The notes under the pieces are model-generated. The model was not told the DNA's origin, searched no databases, and saw only the letters and a list, made by a program, of their open reading frames with translations. The translations under genes were made by a program, and so were the position numbers. A stretch of DNA of 13,729 bases from an uncultured Flavobacteriales bacterium (GTDB lineage Bacteria; Bacteroidota; Bacteroidia; Flavobacteriales_D; Sanyastnellaceae): contig CALBSW010000167.1 in the NCBI GenBank assembly GCA_937967465.1, positions 1 through 13,729 on the forward strand, written 5' to 3'. Positions 1-6,671 of the stretch are shown here, in pieces (position 1 is the first letter of the stretch; each line of letters begins with the position of its first letter).

Positions 1-1
1 T

Positions 2-100
2 GCGGAGGCTCCTCCGGCTGCCGACGCTCCCGCAGAGGAGGCACCTCCGGCTGAGGAAGCTCCCGCTGCGGACGCTGCTGCCGCTGAGGAAGCGCCTGCT
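2..100 (+). repeat. 33-nt (11-residue) degenerate tandem repeat in S1 N-terminal tail
   Basis: Three consecutive 33-nt units (2-34, 35-67, 68-100) encode AEAPPAADAPA, EEAPPAEEAPA and ADAAAAEEAPA, with a partial fourth unit after them. The array may extend left of the window. Units share the acidic pair and the Ala-Pro-Ala ending, and differ at many third codon positions. It lies inside the rpsA reading frame. Confidence 0.75.
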
Positions 101-2176
101 GCTGAAGAAGCTCCCGCTGAGGAAGAAAAGCCTGCTGAGCCTTGGGTGATGCGCGAATTGGATGTGCCAAGCGACGAGTTCGATTGGGACGAAGACGCGG
201 CTTCCAAGGAGGAAATGGATCCCGAAGAGCGCGCCAAGCTTGAGGATCTCTACGAGGGCAGCCTCAACCTGATTCGCGAGTCTGAGGTGGTCGAAGGCAC
301 CATTGTCAGCATCGGCAAGAAGGAAATCGTGGTCAACATTGGCTACAAGTCAGAAGGTGTCATTGGCGCCTCTGAGTTCCGCTACAACCCGGAGCTTCGT
401 GTCGGAGACACTGTTCCGGTTTTCGTGGAGCAGCAAGAGGACCGCAATGGTCAGCTGGTGGTCTCCCACCGCACTGCACGCATCCACAGCGCTTGGCTCA
501 AGGTCAACGCCGCACTCGAGAACGACGAAATCATCATGGGTACGGTCAAGTGCCGCACCAAGGGTGGTCTCATCGTCGACGTGTTTGGCATTGAAGCCTT
601 CCTGCCGGGCAGCCAGATTGATGTCAAGCCCATCCGCGACTACGACGAGTATGTCGGCAAGCAGATGGAGTTCAAAGTGGTCAAGATCAACCAGGAGTAC
701 AAGAACGTGGTCGTCTCCCACAAGGCCCTCATCGAGGCCGAGTTGGAAGAGCAGAAGCGTCAGATCATCTCCGGTTTGGAGAAGGGTCAAGTCCTCGAAG
801 GCGTCGTCAAGAACATCACCAGCTACGGTGTGTTCGTCGACCTCGGCGGTGTGGACGGATTGGTGCACATCACCGACCTCAGCTGGGGCCGCGTGAGCCA
901 TCCGGAGGAAGTGGTCGAAGTGGACCAGCGCCTCAACGTGGTCATTCTCGACTTCGACGACGATCGCAAGCGCATCGCGCTCGGCATCAAGCAGCTCACG
1001 GCTCACCCGTGGGATGCCATGTCTGAGAACGTCAACGTGGGCGACAAGATCAAGGGCAAGGTTGTGGTCGTGGCCGACTACGGTGCATTCGTCGAAGTGG
1101 CGGAAGGCGTCGAAGGCCTGCTCCACGTCAGCGAAATGAGCTGGAGCCAGCACTTGCGCAGCGCTCAGGAGTTCCTGAAGGTGGGCGACGAGATCGAGAC
1201 GGTGGTGCTCGGCATCGACCGCGAAGAGCGGAAGATGAGCCTCGGCATGAAGCAACTCGTGCCGGATCCATGGGACAACATCGAGTTCAAGTTCCCCGTG
1301 CAGTCCAAGCACACCGGTAAGGTGCGCAACTTCACCAACTTCGGCCTGTTCGTCGAGATGGAAGAGGGCATCGATGGCCTCGTCCACATCTCCGACCTCA
1401 GCTGGGAGAAGAAGATCAAGCACCCGTCCGAGTTCTGTAACGTGGGTGACGAGATTGAAGTGGTCGTGCTCGAGCTCGACAAGGCCAACCGCCGCATGAG
1501 CCTCGGTCACAAGCAGCTCCAGGAGAACCCATGGGATACGTTCGAAAGCGTGTTCGAAGTGGGCTCCACGCACAAGGGTACGGTGGTGTCCATCGACGGC
1601 AGCAATGTCGGCGTGGCCCTGCCTTACGGTGTGGAAGGTTACTGCCAGGCCAAGCACCTCAAGCGTGAGGACGGTACCGAGATCAAGGTGGAAGAGAGTG
1701 CAGACTTCATCGTGCTCGAATTCAACCGGAACGCCAAGCGCATCACGGTCAGCCACCTCCGTACCTACGAGGAGCCGCCCGCCAAGAAGCGCGGTGGATC
1801 GGACAACCGGAAGCGTCGCGATGACCGCGATCGCGGTTCGAGCCCGGCCACGCAGCGTGCTGTGCGCGAGATGAACGAGCGTCAGGCGAAGACCACGTTC
1901 GGGGATCTCGACGTGCTCTCCCAGCTCAAGGAGCAGATGGAAGGCGCCCCTGCGGCGGAACCCGCTGCCGAGGAGCCCAAGGAGGAGAAGAAGAAGCCCG
2001 CCGCCAAGAAGAAGACCACCAAGAAGGCCAAAGCTGAGGAAGCTGCCACTGAAGAGGCTCCGGCCGCTGAGGAGGCTGCAACCGAAGAAGCACCGGCTGC
2101 TGAGGAGGCTTCTGCCGATGAGGCTCCGGCCAAAGGCGACGACGCTGCAACGGAAGGAGAGGAGGAGAAGTCCTGA
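2..2176 (+). CDS. rpsA: 30S ribosomal protein S1, 5'-truncated by the window edge
   Basis: S1 helps bring mRNA to the 30S subunit. The frame is open from base 2, so the true start lies upstream; the GTG at 146 is internal. Counting residues from that GTG, six S1 (OB-fold) repeats are visible at about 48-112, 130-194, 215-283, 300-370, 387-457 and 472-540. Domains 3-5 have the typical YGVFVDLGGVDGLVHITDLSW-like core. The first two are degenerate, as usual for the ribosome-binding end. Residues 70-280 closely resemble flavobacterial S1 as I remember it. After domain 6 come a basic Lys/Arg linker, a short conserved-looking segment (TFGDLDVLSQLKEQM), a Lys-rich stretch (about 615-629) and an acidic Ala/Glu/Pro tail. 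The visible 48 residues before codon 146 are also Ala/Glu/Pro-rich. Low-complexity tails at both ends make the protein longer (more than 724 residues) than typical S1. A rho-independent terminator follows 20 nt after the stop. Confidence 0.97.
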   Translation, partial: AEAPPAADAPAEEAPPAEEAPAADAAAAEEAPAAEEAPAEEEKPAEPWVMRELDVPSDEFDWDEDAASKEEMDPEERAKLEDLYEGSLNLIRESEVVEGTIVSIGKKEIVVNIGYKSEGVIGASEFRYNPELRVGDTVPVFVEQQEDRNGQLVVSHRTARIHSAWLKVNAALENDEIIMGTVKCRTKGGLIVDVFGIEAFLPGSQIDVKPIRDYDEYVGKQMEFKVVKINQEYKNVVVSHKALIEAELEEQKRQIISGLEKGQVLEGVVKNITSYGVFVDLGGVDGLVHITDLSWGRVSHPEEVVEVDQRLNVVILDFDDDRKRIALGIKQLTAHPWDAMSENVNVGDKIKGKVVVVADYGAFVEVAEGVEGLLHVSEMSWSQHLRSAQEFLKVGDEIETVVLGIDREERKMSLGMKQLVPDPWDNIEFKFPVQSKHTGKVRNFTNFGLFVEMEEGIDGLVHISDLSWEKKIKHPSEFCNVGDEIEVVVLELDKANRRMSLGHKQLQENPWDTFESVFEVGSTHKGTVVSIDGSNVGVALPYGVEGYCQAKHLKREDGTEIKVEESADFIVLEFNRNAKRITVSHLRTYEEPPAKKRGGSDNRKRRDDRDRGSSPATQRAVREMNERQAKTTFGDLDVLSQLKEQMEGAPAAEPAAEEPKEEKKKPAAKKKTTKKAKAEEAATEEAPAAEEAATEEAPAAEEASADEAPAKGDDAATEGEEEKS
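2039..2137 (+). repeat. 33-nt (11-residue) tandem repeat in S1 C-terminal tail
   Basis: Units 2039-2071 and 2072-2104 both encode EAATEEAPAAE exactly. They differ at 6 of 33 bases, all synonymous. A third, degenerate unit (2105-2137) encodes EASADEAPAKG. The period matches that of the N-terminal tail repeats. Confidence 0.85.
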
Positions 2177-2195
2177 TCGAATTCCAACTGTCATG

Positions 2196-2226
2196 AAAAA
2201 AGGGAGGCGCATTCGCCTCCCTTTTT
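2196..2226 (+). terminator. Rho-independent terminator after rpsA
   Basis: A perfect 8-bp GC-rich stem, GGGAGGCG (2202-2209) with CGCCTCCC (2214-2221), closes a CATT loop. It is flanked by AAAAAA (2196-2201) and TTTTT (2222-2226), which extend the pairing and supply the U-tract. It starts 20 nt after the rpsA stop and separates rpsA from pyrR. Confidence 0.93.
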
Positions 2227-2228
2227 CG

Positions 2229-2258
2229 TTTCTGCTTTTCTCGGCTCCCCTACTTTTG
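2229..2258 (+). promoter_or_regulatory. Bacteroidota-type promoter for pyrR
   Basis: TACTTTTG at 2251-2258 is an exact match to the Bacteroidota -7 element TAnnTTTG. A -33-like TTTC (2229-2232, one base off TTTG) lies 18 nt upstream. Transcription should begin a few bases after 2258, so the 5' leader before the ATG at 2268 would be only about 5 nt or less. This also supports 2268 over any upstream in-frame ATG as the pyrR start. Confidence 0.7.
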
Positions 2259-2267
2259 CATTCGCCC

Positions 2268-2831
2268 ATGGGTACCGAGCACCTCCTCATCAGCCCGCTC
2301 CAGTTCCAGTTGACCCTGGATCGTCTCGCCCATCAATTGGTCGAGGAGCACGGACAATTCGAGAACAGTGCCTTGATTGGGATTCAGCCCAGGGGCATCC
2401 AGGTCGCGGCGCAACTGCGGGATCGCATTCAAGCCATTCTTGGTGGGGACCCCCCGCGCTGCGGAGACTTGGACATCACGTTTTTCCGCGATGACTTCCG
2501 ACGCCAGGACAAGCCGCTCCAGGCCGCCGAGACCAATTTGGATTTCACGGTAGAAGACTTGCGCGTTGTCCTTGTGGATGACGTCCTCTTCACGGGCCGC
2601 ACCATTCGTGCCGCCATGGACGCGCTGTTGGCGCATGGCCGTCCTGCCACGGTGGAGCTTGCGGTTCTGGTGGACCGGCGCTTTCGCAGGGAGCTGCCCA
2701 TTGAGCCGAAGTACGTGGGGCGCAGCGTAGACAGCCTGGACAGCCAACGTGTGAAGGTGATTTGGGCAGAACAGGAGGGTGCAGGAGAGAACCGTGTCGA
2801 ATTGATCAACCCCGATCCTCAAGATGGCTGA
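2268..2831 (+). CDS. pyrR: PyrR: pyr operon regulator / uracil phosphoribosyltransferase
   Basis: PyrR is a type I phosphoribosyltransferase-fold protein that can make UMP from uracil and PRPP, and in other bacteria binds pyr mRNA in response to UMP. The 187-residue product has the PRPP-binding motif VVLVDDVLFTGRT (about 100-112), the conserved segment LVDRRFRRELPIEPKYVGRS (about 134-153) and an ITFFRDDFRRQDKPL segment, and matches the family length. The position equivalent to the KTRG loop of the Bacillus protein reads QPRG here. The start at 2268 is chosen because it gives a normal PyrR N-terminus and sits just after a promoter. Upstream in-frame ATGs at 2118 and 2193 would read through the rpsA end and the terminator. 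Its stop overlaps the pyrB start by 8 nt, suggesting translational coupling. No leader attenuator is visible. Confidence 0.93.
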   Translation: MGTEHLLISPLQFQLTLDRLAHQLVEEHGQFENSALIGIQPRGIQVAAQLRDRIQAILGGDPPRCGDLDITFFRDDFRRQDKPLQAAETNLDFTVEDLRVVLVDDVLFTGRTIRAAMDALLAHGRPATVELAVLVDRRFRRELPIEPKYVGRSVDSLDSQRVKVIWAEQEGAGENRVELINPDPQDG

Positions 2832-3768
2832 ATTCTCCTCCCGTCACCTGCTGGGCATTCGCGGACTCCAGCGTTCCGATATCGAGGCCGTCTTTCAAAA
2901 CGCACGGGAATTCAAAGCGGTGATCACCCGCCCCATCAAGAAGGTGCCAAGCCTGCGGGACTTGACGGTGGCCAACCTCTTCTTCGAAAACAGCACACGG
3001 ACCCGGTTGAGTTTCGAGCTCGCGGAAAAGCGGCTGTCAGCGGACGTGGTCAACTTCTCGGCGGCGTCGTCGAGTGTGAAGAAAGGGGAGACCCTCGCCG
3101 ACACCGTCAACAACATCTTGGCCATGAAGGTGGACATGGTGGTCATGCGCCACCCCCATCCAGGCGCGCCCCATTACCTCGCTGAGAAGATTGGTGTGCC
3201 CATCATCAATGCCGGCGACGGAACCCATGAGCATCCGACGCAGGCCTTGTTGGACAGCTTCACGCTGACCGAAAAACTCGGTTCGCTGGAAGGGAAAAAG
3301 GTCTGCATCTTCGGCGACATCCGCCACAGTCGCGTGGCCCTCTCTAATGTGCTTTGCCTGAAACTGCTGGGCGCAGAGGTCATGGTGTGCGGCCCAGCGA
3401 CCTTGATTCCGAAGCATTTTGGCAGCCTGGGTGTCCAAGTGGGACACGATGTGGACGAGGCTTTGGCGTGGTGCGATGTGGCCAATGTGCTTCGCATCCA
3501 GCTCGAGCGCCAAGGAACCGAGGTTCCCTACTTCCCGAGTCTGGAGGAATACCATGCGGGATTCGGCATCACGCAAGCGCGGCTGGACAAGCTGTCGCAC
3601 CGCCCGGTGATCCTGCATCCAGGCCCGATGAACCGGGGAGTAGAAATTGCCAGTGATGTCGCGGACGGTGACGATGCCGTCATCCTGGATCAAGTGGAAA
3701 ATGGCGTGGCGGTTCGCATGGCCGTGCTGTACCTCTTGGCCGGGCGATTGGGTGGGTCAGAGGATTGA
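2824..3768 (+). CDS. pyrB: Aspartate carbamoyltransferase catalytic subunit
   Basis: PyrB joins carbamoyl phosphate to aspartate, the first committed step of de novo pyrimidine synthesis in the cytoplasm. The 314-residue product has the carbamoyl-phosphate motif FFENSTRTRLSFE (about 53-65), followed by SSSVKKGETLADT, then GDGTHEHPTQALLD, FGDIRHSRVA, and HPGPMNRGVEI near the C-terminus. All are hallmark catalytic-chain segments. No pyrI-like regulatory subunit gene is present nearby, which fits the PyrR-linked class of ATCase. The ATG at 2824 lies inside the end of pyrR (8-nt overlap, different frame), a sign of co-translation. No pyrC or pseudo-dihydroorotase gene follows, unlike several other pyrR-pyrB operons. 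The next gene begins 30 nt after the stop. Confidence 0.96.
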   Translation: MAEFSSRHLLGIRGLQRSDIEAVFQNAREFKAVITRPIKKVPSLRDLTVANLFFENSTRTRLSFELAEKRLSADVVNFSAASSSVKKGETLADTVNNILAMKVDMVVMRHPHPGAPHYLAEKIGVPIINAGDGTHEHPTQALLDSFTLTEKLGSLEGKKVCIFGDIRHSRVALSNVLCLKLLGAEVMVCGPATLIPKHFGSLGVQVGHDVDEALAWCDVANVLRIQLERQGTEVPYFPSLEEYHAGFGITQARLDKLSHRPVILHPGPMNRGVEIASDVADGDDAVILDQVENGVAVRMAVLYLLAGRLGGSED

Positions 3769-3778
3769 CCTATTTTCG
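3748..3778 (+). promoter_or_regulatory. Possible internal promoter for the STAS gene
   Basis: TATTTTCG (3771-3778) is one base from the TAnnTTTG -7 element. A TTG (3748-3750) lies exactly 20 nt upstream, matching the usual TTG-(19-21)-TAnnTTTG spacing. It overlaps the 3' end of pyrB and would start transcripts about 15 nt before the ATG at 3799. It could let the STAS-to-rnz genes be expressed apart from pyrR-pyrB. Confidence 0.45.
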
Positions 3779-3798
3779 ACCGAATCAAGATTCGCGAC

Positions 3799-4161
3799 AT
3801 GAAATTCGAAGTCGACAAGCGGGAGAAGGTGGTCGTTGTGACCGCCAAAGTGGAGAAGTTGGATGCGCTGTGCGCTCCTGAACTCAAGGGAGAGCTGGTG
3901 CTCGCCAACAAGGAAGGTCACCGCAACATGGTCCTCGACCTGAGCGAAACCCGTTATATCGACTCCAGCGGCCTCAGTGCCATCCTCATCGGACACCGTG
4001 GTTGCCGCGATGCCCAAGGCACGTTTGTCCTCTGTGGTTTGCAGCCGGCAGTGGAGAAGCTGGTCAGCATCAGCCAACTCGACAGTGTCCTCAAAATCGT
4101 TCCGACCGCTCAGGAAGGCATCGATTTCGTGTACATGGAGGAAGTGGAGCGCGACCTTTAA
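3799..4161 (+). CDS. STAS-domain protein, anti-sigma factor antagonist type
   Basis: This 120-residue cytoplasmic protein is essentially one STAS domain. It shows the hallmark YIDSSGLSAIL motif at residues 53-63. The second Ser of DSSGL (Ser57) corresponds to the phosphorylated Ser of SpoIIAA-type anti-sigma antagonists, so a phosphorylation switch is structurally possible. The beta-strand pattern before it (VVVVTAKVEKLDA) and the following FVLCGLQPAVEKLVSISQL segment are typical. No partner kinase (RsbW/SpoIIAB type), phosphatase or alternative sigma factor is in the window, so the regulatory target is unknown. It starts 30 nt after pyrB and ends 5 nt before the next gene. Its role could be regulatory or structural rather than sigma-factor control. 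Confidence 0.88.
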   Translation: MKFEVDKREKVVVVTAKVEKLDALCAPELKGELVLANKEGHRNMVLDLSETRYIDSSGLSAILIGHRGCRDAQGTFVLCGLQPAVEKLVSISQLDSVLKIVPTAQEGIDFVYMEEVERDL

Positions 4162-4166
4162 TCGCA

Positions 4167-4943
4167 ATGACCATGAGAGCTTTTTTGTTGGCGGCCGCCA
4201 TGGGCCTGACCGCCCTGTCCTCTGCACAGTGTGACCCCATGTCCGTGGATTTCGGAGAAGAGCCTTGGGGCCTCGCTCCAGATGGAGAAACCACGTTCTT
4301 CGACACGGCTTATGTGGATGTTGCCTACACGGACGAGGTGCATCTGCTGGTGCCGTCCTTCGCCATTGACGTGGTGCCCGACACCCCATTGAATGCCCCC
4401 ATCGACTCGGTGGTCATTGAAGGGGTGTTCCTCGTGGACACCGTTGCAGGCGACACGCTGACGTTTGCGGAGGCTGGGTTGGAGTACACCTGCAACAACA
4501 ATGGCGACTGTGTGGACCCTTGCACTTTCCTCGGCGGGGGGCAGTACTGCGCTGCATTCAGCGGGACGCCCATCGTGGAAGGCGATTACGTGCTGAGCAT
4601 GGAGGTGGCCGTGTGGGCCACGGTCTTCGGATTCCCGCTGGCCACGCCGTTCAGCTTCGATGGATTCCCATTTCCCATCCTTGGTGACACGACCAATGGG
4701 GTGGCAGAAGAGCAAGGTCAGGTATTGGCCTATCCCAACCCGGTTCGCGATCGCGTGACGGTCAAAGGCGCCCTTGGGGCCCAAGCTGTGTTGCGTGCAT
4801 TGGACGGCCGGTTGGTGCGTCAATTCGATGTGCGCTCCAACACCGAAGTCGTGGACCTGTCCGCTGTGCCCAATGGCATCTACTTCCTCGGCCTCCAGCG
4901 CCAGGGAGAGGAAGAGGTGATCCGCCTCTCCGTGCAACACTGA
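4167..4943 (+). CDS. Secreted protein with T9SS type A C-terminal sorting domain
   Basis: A signal peptide (MTMRAFLLAAAMGLTALSSA, cleavage probably before Gln21) opens the 258-residue product. The last ~72 residues form a typical T9SS sorting domain: LAYPNPVRDRVTV (about 187-199), a LDGRLVRQF turn, LSAVPNGIYFLGL and a short final strand. Such proteins cross the outer membrane by type IX secretion and have the sorting domain removed. The middle (21-180) is a beta-rich domain I cannot assign. It has a cysteine cluster at Cys109, 115, 119 and 128 in a YTCNNNGDC...CTFLGGGQYC pattern, which resembles unnamed flavobacterial T9SS cargo. An alternative start is the second ATG at 4173. It begins 5 nt after the STAS stop and ends 4 nt before rnz, so co-transcription is likely although the functions look unrelated. 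Confidence 0.88.
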   Translation: MTMRAFLLAAAMGLTALSSAQCDPMSVDFGEEPWGLAPDGETTFFDTAYVDVAYTDEVHLLVPSFAIDVVPDTPLNAPIDSVVIEGVFLVDTVAGDTLTFAEAGLEYTCNNNGDCVDPCTFLGGGQYCAAFSGTPIVEGDYVLSMEVAVWATVFGFPLATPFSFDGFPFPILGDTTNGVAEEQGQVLAYPNPVRDRVTVKGALGAQAVLRALDGRLVRQFDVRSNTEVVDLSAVPNGIYFLGLQRQGEEEVIRLSVQH

Positions 4944-4947
4944 TCAC

Positions 4948-5871
4948 TTGCGCTTCGAGGTGACCATCCTCGGCTGTGGGGCAGCGTTGCCCCTGCCGGG
5001 AAGGAATCCCACCGCCCAAGTCGTCAACGTCCACGAAAAGCAGTTTCTCCTCGATTGTGGGGAGGGGACGCAGATTGCGTTGCGGCACGCCCGGGTGCGG
5101 ATGATGCGCATCGATCACATTGCCATCTCCCACCTTCACGGGGACCATTACCTCGGGCTGCCCGGGTTGATTTCGACGTTCAACCTGCTCGGCAGGACAC
5201 GGGCCTTGCACGTGTATGGCCCGCCGAAGCTCCAAGAAGTGTTGGCGTTGCATCAGGAAGTCGGAGAGGGCCGGTTGGATTTCCCCTTGCATTTTCATCC
5301 GACCCAAACGGAGGAAAGGGCGGTGCTGTTTGAAGACAAAAGCGTGGTGCTGGAGAGCTTTCCCGTGCGCCATCGCATTCCAACGACGGGCTTCTTGCTT
5401 CGGGAGAAGCCCAAAGAACCGGGTGTCAAACGGGAATGGGTCCGCGATCACGACTTGGTGCCCTCCGAAATCTTGGCATTGAAGCGGGGAGAAGACGTGG
5501 TCCGGTCCAATGGAGAGGTCATTCCATTTTCAAAAGCGTGCCACCCGGTTCCAGCCGCGCGGAGTTACGCTTTTGCAGCCGACACGAAGTATTGGACGGC
5601 CGTGGCGGAATTCGTGAAGGGAGTCGATGTGCTGTACCACGAGGCCACCTTCGATGACGGGATGAAGGCCCGCGCAGAGAAAACGTATCACACCACGGCT
5701 TCGCAAGCGGCCAAAGTGGCGCGGGACGCGGGTGTGGGACAGCTGGTGATTGGGCACGTGAGTGCGCGGTACGATTCACCATCGCTTCACCTCGATCAAG
5801 CGCGCGCCATCTTTCCGAATGTGGTTGCGGCCTCCGATGGGCAGGTCATCCCGGTGCAGTCTCACTTGTGA
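4948..5871 (+). CDS. rnz: Ribonuclease Z, TTG start
   Basis: RNase Z is the zinc endonuclease that trims tRNA precursors at the 3' end. The 307-residue metallo-beta-lactamase-fold protein has the HLHGDH zinc motif (62-67) after DCGEGTQIALR, then His142, Asp212 (SYAFAADT), His231 (YHEATF), His248 and His270 (GHVSARY). All expected metal-site and catalytic positions are present. The LGRTRALHVYGPP segment is typical of bacterial RNase Z. The TTG at 4948 is chosen because translation from it gives the normal N-terminus (RFEVTILGCGAALP) and no in-frame ATG or GTG precedes it after the upstream stop. The next in-frame alternative, a GTG at 4960, would remove part of the first strand. It begins 4 nt after the T9SS gene stop, consistent with reinitiation or coupling. 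No clear terminator follows. Confidence 0.95.
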   Translation: MRFEVTILGCGAALPLPGRNPTAQVVNVHEKQFLLDCGEGTQIALRHARVRMMRIDHIAISHLHGDHYLGLPGLISTFNLLGRTRALHVYGPPKLQEVLALHQEVGEGRLDFPLHFHPTQTEERAVLFEDKSVVLESFPVRHRIPTTGFLLREKPKEPGVKREWVRDHDLVPSEILALKRGEDVVRSNGEVIPFSKACHPVPAARSYAFAADTKYWTAVAEFVKGVDVLYHEATFDDGMKARAEKTYHTTASQAAKVARDAGVGQLVIGHVSARYDSPSLHLDQARAIFPNVVAASDGQVIPVQSHL

Positions 5872-5900
5872 AGATTTTTGGAAAGACCGCAAAGGGTGGA

Positions 5901-5912
5901 GGCTCGCGAGCC
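5901..5912. promoter_or_regulatory. 12-bp perfect palindrome upstream of the response regulator gene
   Basis: GGCTCGCGAGCC reads identically on both strands. It lies 11 nt upstream of the -7 element at 5924-5931, inside the region that would separate -33 and -7 boxes. The position suits an operator, perhaps for autoregulation. It is not followed by a T-run, so it does not look like a terminator for rnz. Confidence 0.4.
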
Positions 5913-5923
5913 CGTGTATCGGC

Positions 5924-5931
5924 TAAGTTTG
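5924..5931 (+). promoter_or_regulatory. Bacteroidota -7 element upstream of the response regulator gene
   Basis: TAAGTTTG matches TAnnTTTG exactly, 26 nt before the ATG at 5958. No TTG/TTTG is found at the expected -33 distance; that stretch is GC-rich and holds the palindrome at 5901-5912. The promoter may therefore need an activator. Confidence 0.55.
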
Positions 5932-5957
5932 TAATCTGGAATCAGTCTGAATAAGAC

Positions 5958-6632
5958 ATGCCCCGCATCCTCATCGCTGACAGCAATGCCCTTGTGGCTT
6001 GTGGCTTGCAGGCCACCCTCCGGTCCCACGGACTGAACGAGGTGGTGGGGCAAGCGCGTTCGGAGGACGAGCTGATGGCCCAGATTGACACCTTTCAGCC
6101 GGATTTGGTCATCCTGGATTTCGTCGCACCCGGCTTTTCCGTGGAGACCATTGTGCGGTTGAAGGCCATGAAGCGTATGCGGGTTCTTGCTTTGACGGAC
6201 GCTCAGCGCGGGGTCACCCTGGTGCATGCCCTGCGTGCAGGCGTGGACGGATATGTCAAGAAGGATTGTGACCTCCAAGAAATCGTGGAGGCGGTTCGGG
6301 AAACGGATTGTGGCCGGAAATTCTTCTGTTCCCAGATCCTCGAAACCATTCGAAAGGAGGGCATCAACCTCGAGTCCCTCAATGTGGTCGACCCCGATTG
6401 TGGTGGTGTGAGCCTGAGCAAGCGCGAATTGGAGGTCATTTGCCTCATCGCTGAAGGCTTCACCAACCCCCAGATTTCCGAGAAGTTGTTCGTGAGTCCA
6501 CACACGGTGACGACCCACCGTCGCAACATTCTCAACAAGCTGGGCGCGAACAACACGGCTGCGGTCGTTCTCTATGCTGTACAGGCCGGTTTGGTGAGTC
6601 CGAACAAGTTCCTGTTCGCGCCGGAGGCCTGA
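5958..6632 (+). CDS. NarL/LuxR-family DNA-binding response regulator
   Basis: The 224-residue protein has a receiver domain (about 2-115) and a LuxR-type helix-turn-helix (about 151-212; LSKRELEVICLIAEGFTNPQISEKLFVSPHTVTTHRRNI region). The phosphoacceptor is probably Asp54 (LVILDF), with the conserved Thr80 and Lys101/102 (GYVKKD) present. The acidic pair near the N-terminus, usually DD, reads Ala7-Asp8 (IADSN), so one Mg-binding carboxylate is replaced. The main ligand seems kept, but phosphorylation may be weaker. No histidine kinase gene is next to it, so it is an orphan in this window. It is flanked by its own promoter and a terminator, which suggests a single-gene transcript. The target genes cannot be told from the sequence. 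Confidence 0.92.
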   Translation: MPRILIADSNALVACGLQATLRSHGLNEVVGQARSEDELMAQIDTFQPDLVILDFVAPGFSVETIVRLKAMKRMRVLALTDAQRGVTLVHALRAGVDGYVKKDCDLQEIVEAVRETDCGRKFFCSQILETIRKEGINLESLNVVDPDCGGVSLSKRELEVICLIAEGFTNPQISEKLFVSPHTVTTHRRNILNKLGANNTAAVVLYAVQAGLVSPNKFLFAPEA

Positions 6633-6644
6633 TTCCCAGTGCCG

Positions 6645-6671
6645 TAGGGGGGCGCCTCGCTCCCTATTTTT
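6645..6671 (+). terminator. Rho-independent terminator after the response regulator gene
   Basis: TAGGGGGGCG (6645-6654) pairs with CGCTCCCTA (6658-6666), with one bulged G and one G-T pair, around a CCT loop. TTTTT (6667-6671) follows directly. The T-tract forms part of the ilvE -7 element at 6665-6672. Confidence 0.7.

Noticed and set aside
146..151. GTG/ATG at 146-151 as the rpsA start
   Set aside because: The frame is open back to base 2 with the same Ala/Glu/Pro repeats as the C-terminal tail, so the gene extends to the left.
2193..2268. In-frame upstream start for PyrR (ATG at 2193) that would add a signal-peptide-like leader
   Set aside because: The apparent leader is the rpsA terminator hairpin and the promoter read as codons. 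The promoter at 2251-2258 lies downstream of it, and PyrR is cytoplasmic.
350..2290. 646-residue open frame on the minus strand opposite rpsA
   Set aside because: It mirrors the codon bias of rpsA, gives a low-complexity Leu/His/Val-rich product with no recognisable domain, and spans the terminator.
3799..4161. STAS gene as part of a partner-switching stress module
   Set aside because: No anti-sigma kinase, phosphatase or sigma factor gene is in the window, so a complete module cannot be claimed.
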